Part shown: positions 46,601 through 54,991 of the stretch, piece by piece | Position numbering within the stretch: the first letter of the stretch is position 1 | Layout: the number at the start of each line of letters is the position of its first letter | Assembly: GCF_000261365.1 (NCBI RefSeq) | Contig: NZ_AJVC01000001.1 | Span: 186,001 to 250,000 of the forward strand | DNA: 64,000 bases | Origin: Herbaspirillum sp. GW103 | GTDB taxonomy: Bacteria > Pseudomonadota > Gammaproteobacteria > Burkholderiales > Burkholderiaceae_D | Reading direction: 5' to 3' | Program-made: the position numbers and the translations under genes | The notes under the pieces: model-generated | What the model saw: only the letters and a program-made list of their open reading frames with translations | Database searches by the model: none | Told to the model about the DNA's origin: nothing

Positions 46601-48196
46601 ATGATGGCCCCCATCGCCGCCGATGACATCAGGACTGCCCTTGACGCTGGCCATCTCTGGCCGGCGCTGCAGCCCTTGGTGCATTTGCGTACCGGGCGCA
46701 TTGCGGGCTTCGAGATGCTGGCGCGCTGGAGCTGCCCGCAGCGCGGGGTGGTGGCGCCGATCGATTTCATCGACGTCGCCGAACGCGGCGGGGTGCTGGA
46801 TGGGCTGCTGCTCAAACTGCTCGATACCGTGGCCGCCAGCCTGCGCCACTGGCCGCCCGAGCTGCGGCTGGCGATCAATCTGTCGCCCGGCCAGTTCCTC
46901 GACACCAGCCTGCTGGAGCGCCTGGCGGCAGTCATGTCTGCGCACGGGCTGTCGCTGTCGCGCCTGCAGCTGGAGATCACCGAGACCGTGCTGGTACAGG
47001 ATCACGAACGCACCCTGCAGACCATTCTGGCCGCGCGCCAGGCCGGTGCCAGCCTGTCGCTGGATGATTTCGGCACCGGTTATTCCAGCCTGACCCGGCT
47101 GCAGTCCTACCCCTTTGACGAAATCAAGATCGACGCCAGTTTCGTGCGCACCATGGACCAGGATCCGGACAACTTCCGCATCGTGCTGGCAGTGGCCGGG
47201 CTGGGGCAGAGCCTGAAGATGCACGTGGTCGCGGAAGGCATCGAGACCGAGCATCACGCCCATCTTTTGAAGCGCATGGGCTGTGAATTCGGTCAGGGTT
47301 ACCATCTGGGCCGACCGCTGCCGCTGACCGACGCGGCTCGCCTGATCGACGAGCGCGGCGTGTGGCAGCGTCACAGTGCGGGCATCGACACCTCACCCTT
47401 CCAGCGCTGGCACCAGCTCGATTCGCTCTATCGCAGCGCCCCGGTGGGGCTGTGCTTCCTCGATCCCTTGCTGCGCGTGGTCAGCGCCAATGCCATGATG
47501 ATCGACCTGCTCGGTGGCAACGCCGGCAGCGAGCTGGAGGGCTGCCCCGTGATCGACCTGCTGGACCGCAGCGAACACCGCCCGTTGCTGCAGAGGGTGG
47601 CCGAGGTGGTCGATGGCGTCTTGCCTGCCCCCATCGAATTCTTCAATTCACGTACCGGTCGCACCTCGTTGCTGGCCTTCCAGGTAGTGCGCAGCGACCT
47701 GGGTGAACTGTTGGGCATCTCGGGATCGGCCGTGGATATCACCGCCCGGGTGTCTGCCGAACGGACGGTGCGTGACAGTGAAGAACATTTCCATCGGGCC
47801 ATCGACCTGAGTCCCAATATCCCCTGGGCCGCCGATGCACAGGGCGTGATCGACTACATCGGGCCGACCTTCGAATGGCTCCCCGAGCTGACCACGGCGC
47901 AGCGCCACCAGCAGTGGCTGGCGCGCATGCCGGAGGAAGACCGTGTACGGGTACGTCAGGAATGGCTGGCCAACCTGCCCAGCGGGCGACCCTTCCGTAC
48001 CGAGTTCCGTGTGCTCTGGCCCGATGGCCAGTGGCGCTGGATGCGCAGCCGCGCCTCACCCCACAGCGATAGCGAGGGACGCATCCAGCGCTGGTATGGA
48101 CTGATCGTCGACATCAGTACGGAGCGCCGCCTGCAATACCGCATCAGCGCCCTGGAAGAGCAGATCCGGCGCCTGCGCGGCAGCGACCGGGACTGA
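46601..48196 (+). CDS. EAL domain protein with two C-terminal PAS domains
   Basis: A 531-residue likely c-di-GMP phosphodiesterase. The EAL domain (about 10-250) keeps the catalytic set: E in FEMLARW (EML in place of EAL), [29 protein letters not shown] and GQGYHLGRP. Two PAS domains follow (about 275-390, beginning [17 protein letters not shown]; about 390-510, beginning [16 protein letters not shown], with a PAC-like end [13 protein letters not shown]). No membrane segment and no GGDEF is seen. AAGGAG precedes ATG 46601; a GTG at 46538 would add 21 residues. Having EAL first and PAS last reverses the common order. Confidence 0.85.
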   Translation: MMAPIAADDIRTALDAGHLWPALQPLVHLRTGRIAGFEMLARWSCPQRGVVAPIDFIDVAERGGVLDGLLLKLLDTVAASLRHWPPELRLAINLSPGQFLDTSLLERLAAVMSAHGLSLSRLQLEITETVLVQDHERTLQTILAARQAGASLSLDDFGTGYSSLTRLQSYPFDEIKIDASFVRTMDQDPDNFRIVLAVAGLGQSLKMHVVAEGIETEHHAHLLKRMGCEFGQGYHLGRPLPLTDAARLIDERGVWQRHSAGIDTSPFQRWHQLDSLYRSAPVGLCFLDPLLRVVSANAMMIDLLGGNAGSELEGCPVIDLLDRSEHRPLLQRVAEVVDGVLPAPIEFFNSRTGRTSLLAFQVVRSDLGELLGISGSAVDITARVSAERTVRDSEEHFHRAIDLSPNIPWAADAQGVIDYIGPTFEWLPELTTAQRHQQWLARMPEEDRVRVRQEWLANLPSGRPFRTEFRVLWPDGQWRWMRSRASPHSDSEGRIQRWYGLIVDISTERRLQYRISALEEQIRRLRGSDRD

Positions 48197-48281
48197 GTCC
48201 GGGGAGCGGACTCGGCGGGAGCTCGCCAAATCAGGGATAATAGCGGCTTGCTTCACGTTAGCCATGAAAAGGAGTCGCCAA

Positions 48282-48686
48282 GTGAGAATGCTGCATACGA
48301 TGCTGCGCGTCGGAAATCTGGATCGTTCCATCGAGTTCTATACCCAGGTGCTGGGCATGAAACTGCTGCGCAAGCATGACTATCCCGAGGGCAAGTTCAC
48401 GCTGGCCTTCGTCGGTTACGGCGAAGAACGCGATCACACCGTGCTCGAACTGACCCACAACTGGGATACCGAATCGTATGATCTGGGCACCGGCTACGGT
48501 CACATCGCCATCGAGGTCGATGATGCCTATGCCGCCTGTGACGCAGTCAAGGCCAAGGGCGGGACGGTGACCCGCGAAGCCGGTCCGATGAAACACGGCA
48601 AGACCGTGATCGCCTTCGTCGCCGATCCGGATGGTTACAAGATCGAGTTCATCCAGAAGAAGGAACAGTACAGTGCCGCCGATTGA
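48282..48686 (+). CDS. gloA: lactoylglutathione lyase (glyoxalase I)
   Basis: GloA (134 residues) isomerises the methylglyoxal-glutathione hemithioacetal to S-lactoylglutathione. It starts with GTG at 48282, because AAAAGGAG lies seven bases upstream and the protein then begins (M)[15 protein letters not shown], as in E. coli. The metal ligands are placed in LHTML (His), VLELTHNW (Glu), [11 protein letters not shown] (His) and KIEFIQ (Glu). The in-frame ATG at 48264 lies within the ribosome site and is less likely. Confidence 0.95.
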   Translation: MRMLHTMLRVGNLDRSIEFYTQVLGMKLLRKHDYPEGKFTLAFVGYGEERDHTVLELTHNWDTESYDLGTGYGHIAIEVDDAYAACDAVKAKGGTVTREAGPMKHGKTVIAFVADPDGYKIEFIQKKEQYSAAD

Positions 48687-48708
48687 GGCGCCTTGCTGTC
48701 AGCCTGCC

Positions 48709-48731
48709 AGCCCGCTCATGCGGGCTTTTTT
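48709..48731 (+). terminator. terminator after gloA
   Basis: AGCCCGC, TCAT, GCGGGCT, then TTTTT. Confidence 0.88.
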
Positions 48732-48830
48732 CATGGCATGGACGCGCCGCGGGATTGATGCGACACGTGTCCGGTCCATCGTGGATGCCCGTGCATCCGT
48801 GCATCAACAGAACAACAACAGGAACGCCAA

Positions 48831-50114
48831 TTGAGCCTCTACCAACTCTCCAAAAGTCATCTGCGCCGCCTGTGGGTCGAATACGGCATCCTCTGGAGCG
48901 GCGCCATCATCGTTGGCCTGGTCGCGGTGCTGTATGCCCAGGCCATCGAAATCGGTTTCGGTGTCTTCCGCAGCATCGAGCACAAATCCCCCTGGCTGCC
49001 GCTGCTGCTCACGCCGGCAGTCTGCGCCGCCTGCGTCTGGCTCACGCGCCGCTACTTCGAGGGCTCCGAAGGCAGCGGCATTCCGCAGGCCATCGCCACC
49101 CTGCATGGCGACACCGCCGAACGCGGCAGCGTGCTGCTGTCCCTGCGCGTGATGGTCGGCAAGATCGTGCTGTCGATCGTGGCCATCGCCGGTGGCATGA
49201 CCATCGGTCGTGAAGGTCCGACGGTGCAGATCGGCGCGGCCATCATGTACAACCTGCGCCGACTGTATCCGGCCGGATACGAGCACATGGAGCGCCGTCT
49301 GATCCTGGCCGGTGCCGCTGCCGGCCTGGCGGCCGCCTTCAACACGCCGCTGGCGGGTATCGTGTTCGCCATCGAGGAACTCTCGCGCAGCTTCGAGCAG
49401 AAGGCCAGTGGCGTGGTCATCACCACCATCATCTTCGCCGGCCTGGTGGCCCTGTCACTCAATGGCAACTATACCTATTTCGGCTCCATTTCCTTCCCTG
49501 GAGAAACCAGCGGCCGCCTGATCCTGGCCGTGATCGTCACGGCGGTGCTCATGGGCGTGGCCGGTGGATTGTTCTGCTGGTGCATTCTCAATCCGACGCG
49601 CTGGATTCCCGCCACGATCGTGACCCTGCGTGCCGAACGTCCCGTCGCCTTCGCTGCGCTGTGCGGTTTCATCGTCGCGGTCATCGGTGTGGCGGCCGGC
49701 GGCGCCACTTTCGGCAGCGGCTACGAGCAGGCGCATGGCTTGCTCAATGATGGCCAGGAACTGTCGGTGTTCTATCCCTTCCTCAAGTTCGCCTCCATGG
49801 TCGGTTCCTACCTGCCGGGCCTGCCGGGCGGCATCTTCGCGCCCTCGCTGTCCATCGGTGCCGGCTTTGGCAACCTGCTGCACCTGCTCTTCGGCGGCAC
49901 CTCGCTGCCGATGCTGGTGGCGCTGGCCATGGTGGGTTACCTGGCGGCCGTGACGCAATCGCCCATCACCGCCTTCGTGATCGTGATGGAAATGGTTGAC
50001 GGCCATGCGCTGGTGATTTCGCTCATGGCCACGGCGCTCATTGCCTCGGCCGTGTCCAAGCTGTTCGCGCCGCCTCTCTACGAAACCCTCGCGGAACGCT
50101 ACATCAAGCACTGA
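48831..50114 (+). CDS. ClC family chloride channel or H+/Cl- antiporter
   Basis: A 427-residue membrane protein with about ten or more helices. It has the anion-path motifs GSGIP (81-85), GREGP (126-130, with the gating Glu) and GGIFAPSLSIG. A glutamate pair in VFAIEEL (182-183) is at the place of the internal proton-transfer Glu of E. coli ClcA, so exchange rather than a simple channel is likely. The start is a TTG at 48831 after AGGAA; no ATG fits better. No CBS domain. Antiporters of this kind help in acid resistance. Confidence 0.9.
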   Translation: MSLYQLSKSHLRRLWVEYGILWSGAIIVGLVAVLYAQAIEIGFGVFRSIEHKSPWLPLLLTPAVCAACVWLTRRYFEGSEGSGIPQAIATLHGDTAERGSVLLSLRVMVGKIVLSIVAIAGGMTIGREGPTVQIGAAIMYNLRRLYPAGYEHMERRLILAGAAAGLAAAFNTPLAGIVFAIEELSRSFEQKASGVVITTIIFAGLVALSLNGNYTYFGSISFPGETSGRLILAVIVTAVLMGVAGGLFCWCILNPTRWIPATIVTLRAERPVAFAALCGFIVAVIGVAAGGATFGSGYEQAHGLLNDGQELSVFYPFLKFASMVGSYLPGLPGGIFAPSLSIGAGFGNLLHLLFGGTSLPMLVALAMVGYLAAVTQSPITAFVIVMEMVDGHALVISLMATALIASAVSKLFAPPLYETLAERYIKH

Positions 50115-50132
50115 CCCCGGCGTTGCTTCACA

Positions 50133-50155
50133 GGCTGCGTCAATTTGACGCAGCC
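50133..50155 (+). repeat. 11-bp inverted repeat after the ClC gene
   Basis: GGCTGCGTCAA, T, TTGACGCAGCC. It lies 19 bp past the ClC stop and probably acts as a 3' hairpin; no T-run follows. Confidence 0.6.
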
Positions 50156-50195
50156 GCCAATACCCGCTCTCCACGCACCTGCCCGCCCCCTTCGT

Positions 50196-50224
50196 CATAT
50201 TGTCGTGCTGCACGCGACAATATG
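50196..50224. promoter_or_regulatory. perfect 10-bp dyad upstream of the copper-type TonB receptor
   Basis: CATATTGTCG, nine bases, CGACAATATG. It ends about 93 bases before the receptor ATG and 28 bases before a possible -10 (CATAAT, 50252-50257). Size and symmetry are those of a regulator operator; the regulator is unknown. Confidence 0.6.
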
Positions 50225-50316
50225 TCGCAGTCCCTCGTCGTTTTGCTCGCCCATAATCGCGCGCTCTACCTGCCCGCGCAGACGGGCAGTTCGATAACGA
50301 CAACCTGGGGATTTCC

Positions 50317-52440
50317 ATGCAGCTTACTCCTTGCGCCTGCGCCATCGCGCTGGCCTTCAGCGCTTGCGGCCACGTCCTGGCCGAAACCACTTCAGAATCC
50401 GACAGTGCATCCTTGCCCACCGTGACCGTGCGCGGCGACAAGCCTGCCGTGACGACGCCGCTCAAGGCCGACAGCAATGCGCTGCTCGCCGATGAAGCGG
50501 CCTATTCCAGTGCGGCGGCCGGTGGTGTCTCGGCACTGCCGGTCTTGAACGGCTTTGCCGCCGACCGCCTCAAGATCCGCCTGGATGGCATGGAGGTCAC
50601 GGCCGCCTGCGGCAACCAGATGAACGCCCCCATGTCCTATATGCCGCCGGCGCAGGTCGGGATGGTGCGGGTGATGGCCGGTCTCACACCGGTCAGTGTG
50701 GGCGGCGACAGTATCGGCGGCACCATCGAACTGGCGTCCCCGGCCCCGCAGTTCGCCGCGCAAGCCGGTGAACTCTTGACCAAGGGCGGCTTCTCGGTGG
50801 CTGCACGCAGCGTCAACTCGGAAGTATCGGCCTCGGTCGATGCCACGGTGGCCAGCGACCGTCTCTCGGTCCATTACGTGGCCAGCCAGTCGCGTGCCGA
50901 GAGCTACGTCAACGGCCGCGGCGACAAGGTGCTGGGCAGCCAGTTCCAGAGCAACAACCACGCAGTGACGGTGGCCGCGCGCGGCGACGGGCAGCAGCTG
51001 GTGTTCAAGGCCGGGCAGCAATACATCCCCTACCAGGGCTTCCCCAATCAGTACATGGACATGACCGGCAACCGCTCCACCTTCGCCAACCTGGGCTATG
51101 AGCGCCGCTTCGACTGGGGCAAGCTGATGGGCCGTCTCTACTGGCAGCGTACCGAGCACGAGATGGGCTTCTTCAGTGCCGAGCGCACCGGCACCATGCC
51201 CATGCAGACGCGAGGTCGCGACCTGGGCTACAGCTTGCGGGCCGACATCGACCTGGCGCCTGATGGCAGCAGCGTGCTGCGCCTGGGCAACGAGTACCAC
51301 AGCTTCCATCTGGATGACGACTGGCCCGCCGTGCCGGGTTCGATGATGATGGGCCCGCGCACCTATGTGAACATCAACGACGGAAAACGCGATCGTTACG
51401 CTCTTTTCGCCGAATGGGAGGGCAAGTTGAGTGAACGTTGGCGCACAATCGTGGGACTGCGCGATGAGCTGGTCAGGACCGACGCCGGCAACGTGCAGTC
51501 CTACGGCACCAACATGATGAACATGGCTGATCTGACGGCCGCCAACGCCTTCAACGCACGCGGCCATGCGAAGACCGACAACAACATCGACCTCACCGCG
51601 CTGGCGCGCTTCACGCCCGATGACGGGCAGACCTGGGAATTCGGATACGCTCGCAAGACGCGCTCCCCCAATCTGTACGAGCGTTATACCTGGGGACGAG
51701 GCACCATGGCCATGACCATGACCAACTGGTTCGGTGATGGCAACGGTTACGTCGGCAACATCGACCTCAAGCCCGAAGTGGCGCATACGCTCTCGGCCAC
51801 CGCCGACTGGCATGCGGCAGACAAGCAGGGCAGCGAGCCGCGCTGGTTCTTCAAGCTGACACCGTATTTCAGCTATGTGGAGAACTACATCGATGCCGAT
51901 GTCATCGGCACCTTCAAGCCTTACAGCGTCAGCACGGCCTCCGGCGCACTGCTGCAATTTGCCAACCACGATGCGCGCCTGTTTGGCATCAATGCGTCGT
52001 GGAAGTGGCCACTGTGGCGCTCGGCCGGTCTGGGGGACATCGCCTTCACCGGCAAGGCCGGCCTCACGCGTGGCAAGCGTGTCGATGGCGGCAACCTGTA
52101 TCACATGATGCCCTTGAACGTACTGGCCGCGCTGGAACAGCAGCAGGGGCCCTGGACCCATCGTGCCGAAGTCAGTTACGTCGCCCGCAAGACGCTGGTG
52201 GACAGCAATCGTCTGGAACCGGTCACGGCCAGCTACACGGTGTTCAATCTGCGCAGCAGCTATCAGTTCAATGCGGCCATCAGCGTGAGCGCAGGCATCA
52301 GCAACCTGTTCAACCGCAACTATGCGGATGCGTTGGGCGGGGTTTATCTGTCGGGATTGGCCAAGTCCAGAAGCGGTAGCCTGCAAGCTTTGCCGGGCTA
52401 CGGGCGCTCGCTGGATGTGGGCGTCAACGTGCGGTTCTGA
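50317..52440 (+). CDS. TonB-dependent receptor, OprC/NosA-like (copper)
   Basis: A 707-residue outer-membrane receptor with a signal peptide (to about LAET, residue 22), plug (about 35-150) and a 22-strand barrel ending in a terminal Phe. The plug has CGNQM (C98, M102) and the barrel HEM (H281, M283). This matches the CxxxM...HxM copper site described for Pseudomonas OprC, with similar spacing (183 here). Methionine-rich loops (NAPMSYMPP, GTMPMQ, SMMMGPR, NMMNMAD, TMAMTMTNW) fit a copper-sensing or copper-conducting path. Copper import, in particular Cu(I) or Cu(II) uptake, is therefore likely. TonB is encoded at 28 kb. Confidence 0.87.
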   Translation: MQLTPCACAIALAFSACGHVLAETTSESDSASLPTVTVRGDKPAVTTPLKADSNALLADEAAYSSAAAGGVSALPVLNGFAADRLKIRLDGMEVTAACGNQMNAPMSYMPPAQVGMVRVMAGLTPVSVGGDSIGGTIELASPAPQFAAQAGELLTKGGFSVAARSVNSEVSASVDATVASDRLSVHYVASQSRAESYVNGRGDKVLGSQFQSNNHAVTVAARGDGQQLVFKAGQQYIPYQGFPNQYMDMTGNRSTFANLGYERRFDWGKLMGRLYWQRTEHEMGFFSAERTGTMPMQTRGRDLGYSLRADIDLAPDGSSVLRLGNEYHSFHLDDDWPAVPGSMMMGPRTYVNINDGKRDRYALFAEWEGKLSERWRTIVGLRDELVRTDAGNVQSYGTNMMNMADLTAANAFNARGHAKTDNNIDLTALARFTPDDGQTWEFGYARKTRSPNLYERYTWGRGTMAMTMTNWFGDGNGYVGNIDLKPEVAHTLSATADWHAADKQGSEPRWFFKLTPYFSYVENYIDADVIGTFKPYSVSTASGALLQFANHDARLFGINASWKWPLWRSAGLGDIAFTGKAGLTRGKRVDGGNLYHMMPLNVLAALEQQQGPWTHRAEVSYVARKTLVDSNRLEPVTASYTVFNLRSSYQFNAAISVSAGISNLFNRNYADALGGVYLSGLAKSRSGSLQALPGYGRSLDVGVNVRF

Positions 52441-52465
52441 GCCGCAATGGCCGGGACCGGGCCGG

Positions 52466-53449
52466 TCAGAAGATCGGCAGGGTCTCCGGTGCGCTGTCGC
52501 GCAGGGCTTTCTTGGCCGATTCGAATTCGGGGAAGATCGATTGCACCGTCGCCCAGAAACGCGGGCTGTGGTTCATCTCGCGCAGGTGTGCCAGTTCGTG
52601 GGCGATCACGTAATCGATCAGTGGCAGGGCGAAGTGTATGAGCCGCCAGTTCAGGCGGATGCGCGCGTCCGAGGTGCAGGAACCCCATTGCGTCGTGGCC
52701 GAGGACAGCGCATAGGAGCGATAGCGTACACCCAGTTTTTCTGCATAGATCATCAGGCGCTTGCCGAACAGCTCTTCAGCCCGCGCCTGCATCCACCCTT
52801 GCACGCGATCCTTCAGCTGCTGCTCACCGGCATCGGCCGGCAGGCTGATGTTGAGTTCGCGCGTGAGCTCGTCGAGCAACACCGCCTGGCGCTGGCCGGT
52901 ACGGATGCGCAGCGTGATGTCGGCACCCAGGTAGGGCAGGGTGGCGCCATCGCGCCACTGCATCTGCGGTTGCAGGCGGCGCGCCGAACGCTCGCGGCGC
53001 TCGTTGAGTTTGCTCAGTATCCAGCGCTGCTTTTCGCGGATGGCGTTGTCGATCTCGGCTAACGTGACCCACTTGGGCGCGGTCACGCGCAGGCCTTCGT
53101 CACTGACCAGGAAACCGATGGTACGGCGCTTGGAGCGCAACAGCGCAAAATCGATGGTGTGTTCGCCCAGCTGGATGCGGCGCTTGCCATCGGCCGGACG
53201 GGCCGTGGTCGGTGGGGACAGCAGCGGGCCGGGGGGCGCAGGCGGTTCGGCAATGAGCGGTGGTGGCAGCGGTGCCGCGTGGACCACTGGATGCGGTGTC
53301 ACGATGAGCGGAGGTTGCACCGTCGGCGATGGCAGCGCCGGACCCGGATCAACTGGCGCGGCGGCCGGAGCAGCGGCGGGCGCGCCAAACAAATCCAGTT
53401 GCAGCGAGAGCTGGTCGGGATTGGTCTTGGGTTTGCGGAGCAGTATCAA
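52466..53449 (-). CDS. YgjP-like M48 family metallopeptidase
   Basis: A 327-residue protein. The last 235 residues form the YgjP/DUF45 domain with the zinc motif HELAHLREMNHSPRFW (H284, E285, H288 and H294), plus YRSYALSSATTQWGSC. It is expected to be a zinc peptidase; relatives are often linked to maturation or repair of other proteins, but the substrate is unknown. The first 85 residues are unusual: a low-complexity Ala/Pro run (APAAAPAAAPVDPGPA and more) between a short N-terminal piece and the domain. It lies 52 bp after plsC. Confidence 0.87.
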   Translation of the reverse strand: MILLRKPKTNPDQLSLQLDLFGAPAAAPAAAPVDPGPALPSPTVQPPLIVTPHPVVHAAPLPPPLIAEPPAPPGPLLSPPTTARPADGKRRIQLGEHTIDFALLRSKRRTIGFLVSDEGLRVTAPKWVTLAEIDNAIREKQRWILSKLNERRERSARRLQPQMQWRDGATLPYLGADITLRIRTGQRQAVLLDELTRELNISLPADAGEQQLKDRVQGWMQARAEELFGKRLMIYAEKLGVRYRSYALSSATTQWGSCTSDARIRLNWRLIHFALPLIDYVIAHELAHLREMNHSPRFWATVQSIFPEFESAKKALRDSAPETLPIF

Positions 53450-53501
53450 GGCAGTCGCGGCGTCCTGTGTTGCTGTTGGCTAAGGAGTTGGCCGCGCGGC
53501 A

Positions 53502-54287
53502 TTACTGCGATGCAGTCGAGGCGGCCGGCCGGGGCGCGCTGTTTTTGTAGACGTCCGGCGAAATCACGCGCATCTCGGATTCTATCCAATTTTCGACGCG
53601 CTCGTTCAACTCCTGGGGATTCAATCCTTCCGGCGAAATCGGCTTGCCGATCGAGACCGTGATGACGCCCGGCTTCTTGACGAAGCTGCCCTTGGGCCAG
53701 CACTCGCCCGAGTTCACCGCCACGGGCACCACCAGCGTGTTGGTTTCCACTGCCAGGCGCGAACCGCCGGCCTTGTACTTGCCTTGCGAGCCGACCGGGG
53801 TACGCGTACCTTCCGGGAACATGACGATCCACTGGCCATCGCGCAGACGGCGGCGGCCATGTTCCAGCACTTGCGCAAAGGCATCGCGGCCCTTCTTGCG
53901 ATCGATGGGGATCATGCGCAACAGTCCGATGCCCCAGCCGAAGAAGGGGATGTAGGTCAGTTCCTTCTTGAATACGAACACCAGCGGACGCGGCATGTTG
54001 ATGACGTAGAAGATGGTCTCCCAGGCTGACTGGTGCTTGGAGAGCAGGATCACCGGCGCATCAGGCAGGTTCTCGGTGCCGCGCATCTCGTAGCGGATGC
54101 CGCAGATGACGCGCGCGGTCCAGATCACGAACACGTTCCAGCGTGACGTCCACCAGTAGCGCTGGGCGTAAGGGAAGGGGGCCGACAGCAGGCAGGCGAA
54201 GGACCAGATGATGGTGGCCACGGCCATCAGGACCATGAAGACCACCGAACGCAGAATCAGGACAAGGCGCAAAATCGTTTCTCCCAT
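53502..54287 (-). CDS. plsC: 1-acyl-sn-glycerol-3-phosphate acyltransferase
   Basis: A 261-residue membrane-bound acyltransferase of the PlsC family, which puts the second acyl chain on lysophosphatidic acid. An N-terminal hydrophobic segment (about 8-36) is followed by acyltransferase motif I as KHQSAWE (H85, E90; the usual HX4D is HX4E here), motif II around KKELTYIPFFGWG, and motif III FPEGTR (157-162), then PVAVNSG. Member of the glyQ-glyS-gmhB-plsC group on the reverse strand. Confidence 0.88.
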   Translation of the reverse strand: MGETILRLVLILRSVVFMVLMAVATIIWSFACLLSAPFPYAQRYWWTSRWNVFVIWTARVICGIRYEMRGTENLPDAPVILLSKHQSAWETIFYVINMPRPLVFVFKKELTYIPFFGWGIGLLRMIPIDRKKGRDAFAQVLEHGRRRLRDGQWIVMFPEGTRTPVGSQGKYKAGGSRLAVETNTLVVPVAVNSGECWPKGSFVKKPGVITVSIGKPISPEGLNPQELNERVENWIESEMRVISPDVYKNSAPRPAASTASQ

Positions 54288-54342
54288 GCCGAAGCATGTT
54301 GTTGTAATGAATGGGGTTGGCTGCGCGGTCGCAGTGACGGCA

Positions 54343-54900
54343 CTATACCGAGACCCCGACGGGCGACTTCAGAATGAAATCAACCACCGCCGATAAATCC
54401 GGGAAAACCAGCGTGCCCGGCGGCAAGCCGCCCTTGGCCTGGGTCTTCTCGCCCTTGCCGGTCAGTACCAGATAGGGCGCGCAACCGGCCACATAGCCAG
54501 CCTGCAGGTCACGCAGCGAATCGCCGACGGTGGCCACGCCACCGCGCAGGCTGATGTTGAAGCGCCTGGCGATCTCGTTGAACATGCCCGGCTTGGGCTT
54601 GCGGCAATCACAGTTGTCATCGGCCGAGTGCGGGCAGAAGAACACCGCATCGATATCGGCACCGGCCTGCTGGGCCGCATTGTGCATCTTCTGGTGGATG
54701 GCGTTGAGGGTCTGGATGTCGAACAGGCCGCGCGCCACGCCGGACTGGTTGGTGGCCACCACCACGCGATAGCCGGCCTGGTTCAGGCGCGCAATGGCTT
54801 CCAGCGAACCCTTGATGGGGATCCACTCGTCGGGCGACTTGATGAAGGCGTCGGAATCATGATTGATGACGCCATCGCGGTCGAGAATGATCAGTTTCAT
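54343..54900 (-). CDS. gmhB: D-glycero-beta-D-manno-heptose-1,7-bisphosphate 7-phosphatase
   Basis: GmhB (185 residues) removes the C7 phosphate in ADP-heptose synthesis for LPS inner core. It is a HAD phosphatase with the DxD nucleophile pair in LDRDGVIN (D7 and D9), VVATNQSGVARG, a Cys/His zinc loop (FCPHSADDNCDCRKPKPGM) and the metal Asp in VGDSLRDLQAG. Length is normal. Its neighbours glyS and plsC are on the same strand. Confidence 0.93.
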   Translation of the reverse strand: MKLIILDRDGVINHDSDAFIKSPDEWIPIKGSLEAIARLNQAGYRVVVATNQSGVARGLFDIQTLNAIHQKMHNAAQQAGADIDAVFFCPHSADDNCDCRKPKPGMFNEIARRFNISLRGGVATVGDSLRDLQAGYVAGCAPYLVLTGKGEKTQAKGGLPPGTLVFPDLSAVVDFILKSPVGVSV

Positions 54901-54991
54901 TCCTGCTTTCCTTCATGAACACCGCCGCGCCAGGACAAGCCCGTGCGCGGCGGTTCGGTGTTGCTGGTGCGACAGCCGGTAGCGAGATGGA

